DNA of 64,000 nt from Pseudidiomarina sediminum DSM 21906 (GCF_000423165.1 NZ_AUHL01000006.1:1-64000), one strand, 5' to 3'. Counted from the first letter of the stretch, positions 35,220 to 43,731 are shown. Numbers and translations: made by a program. Notes: generated from the sequence alone by a model not told the origin.

Positions 35220-36110
35220 ATGATGCTCGCCACATTAGTGCAAACCACTCGTCCGGCGTTTCTGTTGCTGGCTTTATCAGTGACCGCATTGGCTGTTGCG
35301 CTGGCGTTCTCTGCTGGCGCCTCGATGACGTGGTGGTTGGTGGCTTTAGTCGCGCTCGGTGCAGTGATTGCGCATGCGTGCGTGAATGTGCTTAATGAAG
35401 TAGACGATGCGCGTTCAGGTTTAGATGCACTGACGGAACGTACGCCTTTTAGTGGCGGCAGTGGGGCCTTACAAGCACAACCTAGAGCGCTAAACGCTGC
35501 GGCAGCATTAGGATTAGGTTTGCTGGCGCTTGTGATCGCCATTGGCCTCTATTTTATCTATTTACGCGGCTGGGGACTCTTCCCTCTAGGTTTGCTGGGG
35601 GTTGTGTTAGTGGTTGCTTACACACCTATGCTGACCCGACTTCCTTGGTTATGCTTGATCGCACCTGGTCTTGGATTCGGACCATTAATGGTGTTGGGAA
35701 GTTATTATGTGTTGACTGGGAGCTACAGTGGTGTGGCATTCGCGACCTCGTTTATCCCTTTCTTTTTGGTGAATAACTTGCTCTTGTTAAACCAATTTCC
35801 CGATGCCAAAGCCGACGTGCAAGTGGGGCGTAGACATTTGATCATTGCCACCAGCCCTGCGGTAGCACTGCGGGTGTTTCAAGCATTTTTAGTGGCGCCT
35901 TATGTCCTGTTGGTTGCTTTGGTCGGTGTTGGTGTCTTGCCGCTTTGGGCACTGCTTGGTTTGGTGAGTTTAGTCGTTGCCATCCCGCTCTATCGCGGTG
36001 TTAGCACACTCCAAAGCCCATCGAACATACCGCACGCCTTGCTCGGTCAAAACGTGGTCGTCAACCTCAGCATGCCAGCATTGATTGCCGTTGGTTTGTT
36101 ATTGGCGTAA
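35220..36110 (+). CDS. UbiA-family prenyltransferase (MenA-like)
   Basis: A 296-residue integral membrane protein with eight to nine helices. The first aspartate-rich motif is NVLNEVDDARSGLD (near residue 60) and the second NQFPDAKADVQVGRR (near 195), which bind the prenyl diphosphate through Mg2+. The form is closer to MenA-type than to UbiA. No menaquinone or other quinone genes are nearby, so the acceptor is unknown. The start (ATG 35220 or 35223) directly follows the T tract of a terminator and has no Shine-Dalgarno sequence. Confidence 0.87.
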   Translation: MMLATLVQTTRPAFLLLALSVTALAVALAFSAGASMTWWLVALVALGAVIAHACVNVLNEVDDARSGLDALTERTPFSGGSGALQAQPRALNAAAALGLGLLALVIAIGLYFIYLRGWGLFPLGLLGVVLVVAYTPMLTRLPWLCLIAPGLGFGPLMVLGSYYVLTGSYSGVAFATSFIPFFLVNNLLLLNQFPDAKADVQVGRRHLIIATSPAVALRVFQAFLVAPYVLLVALVGVGVLPLWALLGLVSLVVAIPLYRGVSTLQSPSNIPHALLGQNVVVNLSMPALIAVGLLLA

Positions 36111-36148
36111 CGCGCCCTCACACCGCCATGCAGTATGAGGGTGGAGCT

Positions 36149-37552
36149 TTAAAGAGAGTGCAAGTAAATGGGGCTTGAAACGAGTAACGGCTCAGCAGCT
36201 TCGCTGTAGAGCTCGACACGTAGCCATGCGCTATCGATACCTGCTGGCAATTGATGTGGGATGTCGGTATACGGGATCTCGTAGGTGGCGTTGCTGGTAA
36301 TCACTTTCCAGTAACTGCCTTCGATATCTGTTGCCAACATTAGGGTGAGCGGCTGTTGTGGGTGATATTCGAGTACTCCCCCCATGGCGACCTGTTGTTC
36401 GCCCTGCGTTGCGTTAAAGTTCAAGTAACTTGCACCTTGATTTTGCAGATCGATGAACGCGCGACCATCGCGAATGCCACGATAAAGCGCTTCTGCAGAG
36501 AGGTTATCGGCCTCAATCACAGTAATGGCTTCCCATTTTTGGAATAACTCATGCGGATTGTGGTTATCGCTGCCTGCAGTCGCACTCAGCCGATACCCTT
36601 GATCAAGTAATTGATGCCAGAGTGTGGTTGCAAGCCCTTTCCCGCCGGCTTTTGCCAGCGTAGAGCTATTAGCGACTTCAATGGCTTGGACGGCATTGTA
36701 GTTCGCATCAGCTTGCCAACCGCAGCCCATACATTGTTCACCCGAGGGTAAGTTTGGATGATTAATGATGGTAATCGCTTGGTTATTGATCTGCTTTTGA
36801 ATGGCGGTAAAGTCATTGTCGGTCATCCGAAAGTCAATAAACCCTGACTCACCCAAGACATTCGCGTGACCATAAAATGTGGTGATTTCTCGGCCTGGGA
36901 GCATGAGCAAATTATCGTAGAAGGGTTGCAGGCGCGCGACATCAGCAAAGCCAGCACGCGAATTGTGCTCGGTAAAGGCGATAAAGTCGAGCTGCAGACG
37001 TTCGGCTCGACTGAGCCCTTGCTCCGTCGGACAGGCAACTTTCTGCGCGCGTTTGGATTGACACCAACCATCACTTTGCCCGCTGTGAGCATGGAGATCG
37101 CCACGGTACCAACCACGCTTATCAGCGATGACCTGTTGTGTATCGGGAATCGTTGAGTGGAGTGTAATGGTGGCGTGATAGCTACTTTCGCTGGTACTAC
37201 GAATATTAGGAACACCAAGAATAAGCTTCCACTCACCGGCGATAATAGGGCCAGCAAGATAAGAAGGCGTTGCAGCAAGTTCGGAAAGACTGAATTGCTT
37301 TTTACTGCCGCCGCTCCAGCCACGAAATCGCTGTGGGTCTTCTAAGCCGAGATCAATAACGGTGCGATGACTGTTGTCGTAGTCAAAGCTGACTTCGATA
37401 TGTTGTGTCCCAGCAGGCACGTCAAAGGGTACTGCAACATAGGATTGGTGTTGAGCGCCGCTAATTTTACCTTTCAGTTCAATGTGTTGTGGCTCTGCAA
37501 CGGCTTGGGTACTTGCCAGTAGTAGTGCTGACAAAAAAGTCGATGTGTACAT
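36149..37552 (-). CDS. Secreted PHP-domain metallohydrolase (CehA/McbA-like)
   Basis: A 467-residue exported protein (signal peptide, cleavage near AVAE at residue 19). A beta-sandwich N-terminal domain (about 20-140) is followed by a PHP domain with metal ligands GDLHAHSG (151-158), FTEHNSRAG, INHPNLP and TAGSDNHNPHE. Members hydrolyse phosphate or carboxylic esters with two or three metal ions. A hairpin separates it from the upstream TonB-dependent receptor, and a Pho-box-like site precedes the receptor. I infer an organophosphate substrate brought in by that receptor. Confidence 0.87.
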   Translation of the reverse strand: MYTSTFLSALLLASTQAVAEPQHIELKGKISGAQHQSYVAVPFDVPAGTQHIEVSFDYDNSHRTVIDLGLEDPQRFRGWSGGSKKQFSLSELAATPSYLAGPIIAGEWKLILGVPNIRSTSESSYHATITLHSTIPDTQQVIADKRGWYRGDLHAHSGQSDGWCQSKRAQKVACPTEQGLSRAERLQLDFIAFTEHNSRAGFADVARLQPFYDNLLMLPGREITTFYGHANVLGESGFIDFRMTDNDFTAIQKQINNQAITIINHPNLPSGEQCMGCGWQADANYNAVQAIEVANSSTLAKAGGKGLATTLWHQLLDQGYRLSATAGSDNHNPHELFQKWEAITVIEADNLSAEALYRGIRDGRAFIDLQNQGASYLNFNATQGEQQVAMGGVLEYHPQQPLTLMLATDIEGSYWKVITSNATYEIPYTDIPHQLPAGIDSAWLRVELYSEAAEPLLVSSPIYLHSL

Positions 37553-37561
37553 GGTGGAATA

Positions 37562-37581
37562 CCCCCAAGTTACCTTGGGGG
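37562..37581. other. Hairpin between receptor and hydrolase genes
   Basis: CCCCCAAG / CTTGGGGG with a TTAC loop gives an 8-bp GC-rich stem in the 37-base gap. No T run follows on the minus strand, so it is probably not a full terminator. It may lower or stabilise transcription of the hydrolase gene relative to the receptor gene. Confidence 0.7.
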
Positions 37582-37589
37582 CCCGTCAG

Positions 37590-40073
37590 TTAGAATTGAT
37601 AGCGTAAAGAGGCTCGAATGGTTCGGCCAAGAATGGGGCGCGCCAAGAAGTAACCGTCAGCTTGTTGACCTTCACCAATGAACTGGCCTGCACGAGGGTT
37701 GCCCTCGGTGAGCCCGATTTCGTTGGTCAAGTTTTGTGCGTTCAATTGGAAGGTTAAATTAGGCGTCAGGTAGTACATCACACTCGCATTGAGCGATTGA
37801 TATTCTGGTAACACCACCTGATTCGCGACGTCGCCATAGCGATCTCCATAGTGTTCGACCACTAACTCCGTCCGTAAATCGCCATCGAGTAAGTTAAACC
37901 CTGCGGTAATCCGCGCTGAGTCTTCTGGTACACGAATGAGCTGGTTACCACCGAAGTCAATCGCTTCGCCCGCGCTGTTGGTAAACGAGAAGGTTTTATA
38001 CTCAGGCGACTGTAGTGTCGCGGTAGCTCCTAAATCGAACCAATCGGTAAGGGTCCAGAGCGCTTCTAGTTCAATACCAAAGGTTTCGGTATCACCATAG
38101 GCCGTTTGCTGCGTGTACGTATTGGTGTCATTGTCAAAGGCGTAGTCGGTGAAGCGCATGTTGTCGAAATAGGTGTAAAACGCTGTGGCATAGACATTCA
38201 AATTATCTTGAACGTATTTCAAGCCGACTTCAGCCATACTGATCGGCTCAACACGCAAGTCATCTCGCTCAGGATTGCCGTTGAAGTCAGACGCATTCGG
38301 GGTGCGGAAGCTGTCGGTATAGCGGCCAAAGAAGCCAAACTTTTTATTGATTTGATAGTTAGCGCCAATGGTCCAAGCGAGTTCATTGTAGCTCTCATCG
38401 ATAGGCGTAAAAATGCCATTGCCCGTAATGAATTGGTCATCCGCAAGACTTGCGGATTGCTCTAAATCAATGACCGTTGTTCCTTCGACTTGGCCACCTA
38501 ACTCAATCCACTCGTAACGTGCACCAAGGTCGATACGCAGTTGATCATTGATTTGCCACTCATCGGCGACATAAGCCGCTAAGGTTTGTCCTTCACCATC
38601 GACACGATTATAGAGCGAGCCATAACGAAGAATGCCGTTTTCTGAAATCGCAAGAATGTCTTCACCGTTGTGGGTCACGACGGCATCAAGCAACCGTGGC
38701 TGATCACGTACTTCAAACATCGCGGTGGCCATATAGCGATTGAATTCGTAGTCGTAGTCGGCGTAATACACACCAAAACTCACGTCATGGCTCTGTTCGC
38801 CAAAATTAAACTGACGACTTATGCGTAGGTCGTTAATAATTTCATCAAGGGGTACGTCGACAGAGAGTAAATTCCCATTCAGTACCATACCGTTGCCGGC
38901 ATTATTGTTGGGGTCGAAGGTGAGCCCTGGATGGTTGGCAAAGCGTAACTCGACATTCGCATCACCTGGAATCATGCCGGCAAGGGCATTTTCATAGCTT
39001 GCGATGCGATCGTTTGCGGACTCAAGTCCTCCGGTTGGGAACAGACCATTGCGCAAGGTGTCACTCAAGCGGTAGCGGAAGCTATTCTTGATGGTCCACT
39101 CAGAAACGTTAAAGTCTGCTGACATCGAATATTGGTGCAAGGTGGTGTGCGTACCATCGCCCAGGTCAAAGTCATAGCCATTGCCACTAGGGTCCCGGTA
39201 ACGGTTATGTTCAACTTCAGGACTCATAAATGAGCCGTAATTTGCATCAAAGCCCGGCATGCTTGTGATGTCACCATTGCTATCTTGAGCTAGCGGAACG
39301 GGTAAAAGGAATGCCGTTCTGTCATTTAAATAACGGTAATCAAAAAGCAATTCGCCACTGTCGAAACGCTTCCCTAGAGTAAAGCGGATCTGCCCGCCTT
39401 TATTGGCATCGAAGCCCGGATCCCGAACGCCATCGTTGGTGCGATAAAAGCCACCGACGGAAACGAACATATCCTCACCGATCGGGGTGCCATAGTAGCC
39501 ATCAATGCGGCCGTGACTGTAGTCGCCCAGCTCTGTTTTGAAAACGATGCGCTCGCCATCGTAGGCCTTACGCGTAATAAAGTTGACCACGCCGCCAGGC
39601 GCATTCGAGGCGAAGACAGACGATGGTCCACCGCGAACGACCTCTACGCGCTCAATGGTCTCATCTAAGCGGAACGATTGATCGGAGTTGAGGTAACCCA
39701 AGCCACCATCATGCTGAATGGCGAGTCCATTCTCTTGCAGTGAAATCGAGGAGTAACCGTCACGTGGGATACCACGTACCCGAATATTATTCGAAGCTTC
39801 GCCACCTGATGACTCCACCCAAAATCCGGGAACTGACTTCATCACATCGGCGACGCTCATTGGTGCATCCATCATCAGATCTTGTTCACTGATGGTGGAG
39901 ACCGCGTAGCTCGCTTCTGATTTACGTAAGGTTTTACTGCCTGCACGAGCCGTCACAACGATGGTTTCAACGTCGTTGTCTTGCGCTGTGCTGGTTGATG
40001 AGGATTCAGCAAATGCTGCAGGCGTGCTTAAAGCCAAGGCGATGGCGCAGAAAACTTTACTTTTTGAATACAT
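37590..40073 (-). CDS. TonB-dependent outer-membrane receptor
   Basis: An 827-residue outer-membrane receptor. A signal peptide (cleavage near AFAES) is followed by a TonB box-like VETIVVTAR, a plug domain (about 40-170, including IRVRGIPRDGYSS and GPSSVFASNAPGGVVNFITRK), and a long beta-barrel ending in the expected aromatic residue (RYQF). It takes up a large or scarce substrate with energy from TonB. The next gene is a secreted PHP hydrolase and the promoter carries a Pho-box-like site; no Fur box is evident. The substrate is therefore inferred to be a phosphorus compound rather than iron. Confidence 0.93.
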   Translation of the reverse strand: MYSKSKVFCAIALALSTPAAFAESSSTSTAQDNDVETIVVTARAGSKTLRKSEASYAVSTISEQDLMMDAPMSVADVMKSVPGFWVESSGGEASNNIRVRGIPRDGYSSISLQENGLAIQHDGGLGYLNSDQSFRLDETIERVEVVRGGPSSVFASNAPGGVVNFITRKAYDGERIVFKTELGDYSHGRIDGYYGTPIGEDMFVSVGGFYRTNDGVRDPGFDANKGGQIRFTLGKRFDSGELLFDYRYLNDRTAFLLPVPLAQDSNGDITSMPGFDANYGSFMSPEVEHNRYRDPSGNGYDFDLGDGTHTTLHQYSMSADFNVSEWTIKNSFRYRLSDTLRNGLFPTGGLESANDRIASYENALAGMIPGDANVELRFANHPGLTFDPNNNAGNGMVLNGNLLSVDVPLDEIINDLRISRQFNFGEQSHDVSFGVYYADYDYEFNRYMATAMFEVRDQPRLLDAVVTHNGEDILAISENGILRYGSLYNRVDGEGQTLAAYVADEWQINDQLRIDLGARYEWIELGGQVEGTTVIDLEQSASLADDQFITGNGIFTPIDESYNELAWTIGANYQINKKFGFFGRYTDSFRTPNASDFNGNPERDDLRVEPISMAEVGLKYVQDNLNVYATAFYTYFDNMRFTDYAFDNDTNTYTQQTAYGDTETFGIELEALWTLTDWFDLGATATLQSPEYKTFSFTNSAGEAIDFGGNQLIRVPEDSARITAGFNLLDGDLRTELVVEHYGDRYGDVANQVVLPEYQSLNASVMYYLTPNLTFQLNAQNLTNEIGLTEGNPRAGQFIGEGQQADGYFLARPILGRTIRASLRYQF

Positions 40074-40118
40074 ATGTAGTGGGTCCTGATTACTGCATTA
40101 GGAATGGAAGCCCACTAA

Positions 40119-40150
40119 TCTATAGTTACCCTATGACTGTGTTATGACAG
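40119..40150 (-). promoter_or_regulatory. Pho-box-like promoter of the TonB-dependent receptor gene
   Basis: Read on the minus strand, 40150-40133 is CTGTCATAACACAGTCAT, matching 14 of 18 positions of the PhoB consensus (two 7-base direct repeats with a 4-base spacer). Eight bases on, TATAGA (40124-40119) can act as a -10, close to the spacing seen in Pho promoters that lack a -35 element. The predicted leader to the ATG at 40073 is about 38 nt, with AGGA before it. No gene lies between 40074 and 40334. Confidence 0.6.
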
Positions 40151-40334
40151 CTGTATTGCATATTTATTTCTTATTTGTGAATAAATGATGGTTGGTTGAC
40201 GGTCTTTGTGGATCTTTTTTCTTGGGGGGCAGTTAAGCCCGTCAAACTCATTGCGATGCACAATTCTGATACGCAAAATAGCTACAATTAACTACTATAA
40301 TTTACAGTTGGTTTTAGCAAGCTAGTATCAATTG

Positions 40335-40580
40335 CTAACCAAGCCAATAAGGCCTACTAAAAATAAGCACGAAAAGTATCAGCAGTGGATGAGCAAAGAC
40401 TTTTGGCCCGTCGTATTTCTTTTTATCTTGCTGAAACTCAGAAAATCGCTTAGAGCCATATAATAAATTTATAGGTATGAGAGATGCTGCTCCGATAAAT
40501 GCGAACTCTATTTGATCTGTAAAGCCAAGTATAACAAACAAGCCACATACAACAATTATACTTAAAGTTATTAACTTCAT
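40335..40580 (-). CDS. Small unknown membrane protein (81 aa)
   Basis: An 81-residue protein with two N-terminal hydrophobic stretches (about 3-20 and 25-41) and one near the C terminus (about 65-78). A charged middle (SKRFSEFQQDKKKYDG) separates them. AGGA lies seven bases before the ATG. I do not recognise it. It lies in an AT-rich patch unlike the flanking genome and shares it with another small membrane protein, so an accessory function such as immunity is conceivable but unproven. Confidence 0.55.
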   Translation of the reverse strand: MKLITLSIIVVCGLFVILGFTDQIEFAFIGAASLIPINLLYGSKRFSEFQQDKKKYDGPKVFAHPLLILFVLIFSRPYWLG

Positions 40581-40642
40581 CGATTTATCCTAATTAATGC
40601 AGCCTGCAAAATCACAGGCGACTAAGTCCTAAATATTAGGTT

Positions 40643-40811
40643 TTATTGTGCACCTTGAGCAGCGCCGCCAATAGCACCTATTGCAGACCTGCTTGTATAT
40701 GATTGGCAAATTACATTTGACAGGGTAGCACCCTTGATACTGCGACTAATTGCGAGATATCTAAAGGTGTTTTATATTTAATAAATTCAGCTATTAAATA
40801 TAAAAATACTA
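40643..40811 (-). pseudogene. Possible decayed double-glycine-leader peptide gene
   Basis: Two reading frames meet here. Frame A (about 40811-40735) reads as LIAEFIKYKTPLDISQLVAVS, which resembles the end of a double-glycine leader. Shifted by one base, frame B (40738-40643) reads IKGATLSNVICQS and ends GAIGGAAQGAQ before a stop, like the Gly/Ala-rich tail of class II bacteriocins. A single-base deletion at about 40732-40735 (CAAGGG) would join them as VSGG-A. No ATG, GTG or TTG starts frame A. If this reading is right the gene is dead. It could be chance. Confidence 0.3.
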
Positions 40812-41072
40812 ATTAATCCCACTGTTATAAAAAATAAAATAAGAAGATATACTAATTAGTATAGCAAGGCCTAACCAAGCAATAACCCTTAACCCTTCCA
40901 GTTTAATAACTTCACTTACGTAGCCAAATGCAAATGGACTCAAAATAAACAATATAATGAAGTTTGTTGTGTTAAAAGCAGTCCCATCTCCATAAATTAG
41001 AGATATAAGAAATTGTATAAATAAGAATGAATAGCAAAACGAGAGAACTGAAGCTCCGAATACAGTTTTCAT
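40809..41072 (-). CDS. Small unknown membrane protein (87 aa)
   Basis: An 87-residue, very hydrophobic protein with three predicted helices (about 5-25, 33-52 and 62-82). GGA-containing sequence eleven bases upstream is a weak ribosome-binding site. It has no recognisable family. It is one of two small membrane proteins in the AT-rich patch at 40.1-41.4 kb and lies directly upstream of the possible decayed peptide gene on the same strand. Confidence 0.5.
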   Translation of the reverse strand: MKTVFGASVLSFCYSFLFIQFLISLIYGDGTAFNTTNFIILFILSPFAFGYVSEVIKLEGLRVIAWLGLAILISISSYFIFYNSGIN

Positions 41073-41084
41073 AAAAATATTCCG

Positions 41085-41122
41085 TTATAAAAATAAAGGA
41101 TGTATACCTCCGAGTATACATC
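41085..41122 (-). terminator. Hairpin with T-rich tail after the 30-residue ORF
   Basis: A perfect 9-bp inverted repeat GATGTATAC / GTATACATC (41099-41122) with a six-base loop. On the minus strand it is followed by CCTTTATTTTTA, which resembles a weak intrinsic terminator. It lies 22 bases past the stop of the small ORF at 41144. Confidence 0.5.
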
Positions 41123-41143
41123 ATAGTTATACAATACTAATTA

Positions 41144-41236
41144 TTACCCTTGATTATCACGTTTATTATCATGTACGGCTCGATCTTTATCAACGGTATA
41201 GCCACCAGCGATTAAATTTGTAACGATTCTACTCAT
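41144..41236 (-). CDS. Possible 30-residue peptide
   Basis: A short ORF beginning MSRIVTNLIAGGYTVD with a hydrophilic, charged C terminus. It is bounded upstream by a stop eleven codons before the ATG and downstream by a hairpin with a T-rich tail. The ribosome-binding site is poor. It contains a Gly-Gly pair at residues 11-12. Nothing proves that it is translated; it is listed because it is the only structured small ORF in the otherwise empty 41.1-41.4 kb stretch. Confidence 0.25.
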   Translation of the reverse strand: MSRIVTNLIAGGYTVDKDRAVHDNKRDNQG

Positions 41237-41435
41237 TGGGGAACTTATCTTGGAATGACTGATATTCTATGCGCCAATCACGTTGTGTTGACGGTCAGAT
41301 CTTAGCTATTGAAACAAGACGAGAACGTTGCGCTTCCTCTTTTCTTGGCTAGCTGAGGAAGAGGGATATATAAATATCATTGGGTACACACTTTGTTGCT
41401 CTTGATGAAATTAGTGTACAAATTTTATCGTCAAC

Positions 41436-42626
41436 TTATCTGAATAAAGAACTTGCGCAGGCGTGCGCGCTGGCCCATGCCCATTGGAAGTTGTAGCCGC
41501 CAAGCCAACCGGTGACATCAACGACTTCACCGATAAAGTAGAGGCCGGGCTGGTGTTTGCTGGCCATGGTTTTTGAGCTGAGTTGGTCGGTATCGACGCC
41601 ACCCAAAGTGACCTCTGCGGTGCGATAACCTTCAGTGCCGTTGGGTTTTACCGGCCAAGCATGCAAGGTATCAGCAACTTGGGTGAGCAAAGCGTTGCTG
41701 CAGTCGGCGAGATTTTTGTCCGGCCATTGTTGTTGCTCGGCAAAGGTGAGCGCGAAGCGTTTCGGGAACCATTGCTGAAGAACACTGCGCAAGCCGAGTT
41801 TCGGCCGTGATTGTTTCAGTTGCTGCAGTTCGGTATGAGCGTCGTGGCCCGGCAAGAGATCAATCTGTACGGTTTCACCTGGCTGCCAATAAGAAGAGAT
41901 CTGCAAGATTGCTGGACCACTTAAACCACGGTGGGTAAACAGCATGGCTTCTTTGAAGCTGGTTGCGTCAGTGCTGGCCGTGACATCAAGCGCGAGGCCG
42001 GAGAGCTCGCTGTAGGCTTGTTTTTCAGCGTCGTGAAGGGTGAAAGGCACAAGGCCTGCGCGCACCGGTAGAATACGGTGGCCAAACTGTTCCGCTAACT
42101 GATACCCAAATGGCGTGGCACCGAGTTTAGGCATCGATAGGCCACCACAGGCGACCACTAATTGCGGCGCCTGGAACACGCCCTGTGATGTTACGCACTG
42201 GTAGCGTTCGTCTTGCCAGCTGACTTGCTCGATGTCGGTACGTAGTTGTACTTTGGCGCCATGTTGATCACATTCATCCAGTAGCATGCGCACAATGGCT
42301 TTGGCAGAGTCATCACAGAATAGTTGGCCCAGCGTCTTTTCGTGATAGGCAATGCCGTGTTTCTCGACCAGTGCAATGAAGTCCCACTGGGTATAGCGGC
42401 TCAGTGCTGACTTACAAAAGTGTGGGTTTTGCGAGAGGTAATTTTCAGGGCTGGCGTACATATTGGTGAAGTTACAGCGTCCGCCGCCGGAGATCAGGAT
42501 CTTCTTGCCCGCTTGTTTGGCATGGTCGAGCACCACGACCTTAAGGCCTCGTGCAGCCGCTTGCCATGCACAGTGCAAGCCAGCAGCGCCGGCACCAATA
42601 ATGATTACGTCGAAGTGTTGTTTCAT
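41436..42626 (-). CDS. yhiN: YhiN family flavoprotein (HI0933-like)
   Basis: A 396-residue FAD-binding protein. The Rossmann start VIIGAGAAGLHCAWQAAARG, the KKILISGGGRCNFTN block with conserved Cys, a middle FTHRGLSGPAILQISSYW segment, and the closing GLYFIGEVVDVTGWLGGYNFQWAWASAHACA are the signatures of HI0933/YhiN. The physiological substrate is unknown. The start overlaps the rsmJ stop by four bases, as part of a run of linked minus-strand genes from dam down. Confidence 0.93.
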   Translation of the reverse strand: MKQHFDVIIIGAGAAGLHCAWQAAARGLKVVVLDHAKQAGKKILISGGGRCNFTNMYASPENYLSQNPHFCKSALSRYTQWDFIALVEKHGIAYHEKTLGQLFCDDSAKAIVRMLLDECDQHGAKVQLRTDIEQVSWQDERYQCVTSQGVFQAPQLVVACGGLSMPKLGATPFGYQLAEQFGHRILPVRAGLVPFTLHDAEKQAYSELSGLALDVTASTDATSFKEAMLFTHRGLSGPAILQISSYWQPGETVQIDLLPGHDAHTELQQLKQSRPKLGLRSVLQQWFPKRFALTFAEQQQWPDKNLADCSNALLTQVADTLHAWPVKPNGTEGYRTAEVTLGGVDTDQLSSKTMASKHQPGLYFIGEVVDVTGWLGGYNFQWAWASAHACASSLFR

Positions 42627-43276
42627 GAGACCACGGGCTTTAAGTAAATATCAAAGCGATGTTTTTTACTGATCACTTGGCTAGAGGGCTTTTGCTGCGC
42701 TAAAAAATCAGCATGCTGCGGGCGTTTTACCACCACGCGTTTGCGCGCAATCCGTAGCGCTGGTGCAAGCAAAGCATCAGCATCTTCATCGGCACCGACC
42801 AAGTGCTGGAACATTTGCATGTCTTTTTTAACCGCCGCCTTTTGCTTGCGGTCACCTTTGGGATACATAGGGTCGAGATACACGACGTCGAAGCTATCAG
42901 CGGCTACTTGAGCGAGCGCATCGCTGGCAAGTAGCTGTATACGATTTTGCCAGCTGGTGTCATCCCGATAGAGACGTTCGAGTGCATCGGCTAAGAGTGC
43001 GCGCACCATAGGTTGGCGTTCGTTTAAGGTAACCTGTGCACCCAGTTGGACTAAAACCCACGCATCACGAGCCAGTCCAGCGGTGCCGTCGAGCACGCTG
43101 GTCGCCTCGCCGAGCAAGCAGGCGCGTGCGATGGCTTCGTCTTTGCGGTTGGCTTGTTGGCCGCGATAGGCTTGTTTACCGCTGAGAAAATCGATCACGA
43201 GCGGCTTCATTTCAGGATGCTCATGCCAGCGTAAGCCTAAGCCTTGTGGCGTTTCGACCAGCTCAAACGCACTCAT
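42623..43276 (-). CDS. rsmJ: 16S rRNA (guanine(1516)-N2)-methyltransferase
   Basis: A 217-residue SAM-dependent methyltransferase that modifies G1516 in 16S rRNA. The GLGLRWHEHPEMKPLVIDFLSG start, the SVLDGTAGLARDAWVLVQLG SAM motif and the catalytic DPMYPKGDRKQKAAVKKDMQ block match RsmJ closely. It overlaps the acetyltransferase gene upstream and yhiN downstream by four bases each. In E. coli the same pair of functions (rsmJ and a partner) is not linked to dam, so this arrangement is lineage-specific. Confidence 0.95.
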   Translation of the reverse strand: MSAFELVETPQGLGLRWHEHPEMKPLVIDFLSGKQAYRGQQANRKDEAIARACLLGEATSVLDGTAGLARDAWVLVQLGAQVTLNERQPMVRALLADALERLYRDDTSWQNRIQLLASDALAQVAADSFDVVYLDPMYPKGDRKQKAAVKKDMQMFQHLVGADEDADALLAPALRIARKRVVVKRPQHADFLAQQKPSSQVISKKHRFDIYLKPVVS

Positions 43277-43731
43277 GCTGGGCGCTCCATATCGACATGC
43301 GGAATACCATCCTCGAGGTATTCTTCACTGATCTCGACAAAACCAAAGCTTTGGTAGAACGCCCGTAAATAGGTTTGTGCGCCGAGACGAATGGGCGCTG
43401 TAGGTGCCTGGCTTTGACACCAGTCAATGGCGCGACGCATCAGTTCACGCCCAAGCCCTTGACGGCGAACACTGCCGGCGCTGATCACACGGCCAATCCG
43501 GCTGTAAGGCGCTGCGCTAGCGGGGGCGAATAAGCGTGCATAGGCCACTAAACTGCCATCGTCGCTGCGTGCGAAGAGGTGCCACGCCCGCTCATCACTA
43601 CCGTCGGCGTCTTGGTAGGGGCAGTTTTGCTCCACCACAAACACGGCTTGCCGTAACGCTAAGATGGCGTAGAGGTCGGTCGTAGTCAGGTCAGAAAAGC
43701 GTTGCACTTGCCAAGTGAACGAGGCACTCAT
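43273..43731 (-). CDS. elaA: GNAT acetyltransferase, ElaA family
   Basis: A 152-residue GNAT protein. The ALRQAVFVVEQNCPYQDADGSDERAWHL opening, the IGRVISAGSVRRQGLGRELMRRAI acetyl-CoA loop (RxxGxG) and the FYQSFGFVEISEEYLEDGIPHVDM ending are those of ElaA. The acetyl acceptor is unknown. It overlaps dam upstream and rsmJ downstream by four bases each and is translated as part of the dam operon. Confidence 0.92.
   Translation of the reverse strand: MSASFTWQVQRFSDLTTTDLYAILALRQAVFVVEQNCPYQDADGSDERAWHLFARSDDGSLVAYARLFAPASAAPYSRIGRVISAGSVRRQGLGRELMRRAIDWCQSQAPTAPIRLGAQTYLRAFYQSFGFVEISEEYLEDGIPHVDMERPA

Noticed and set aside
41331-41362. Inverted repeat CTTCCTC/GAGGAAG downstream of yhiN as a terminator
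   Set aside because: There is no T run on either strand and the loop is long, so it was not listed as a terminator.
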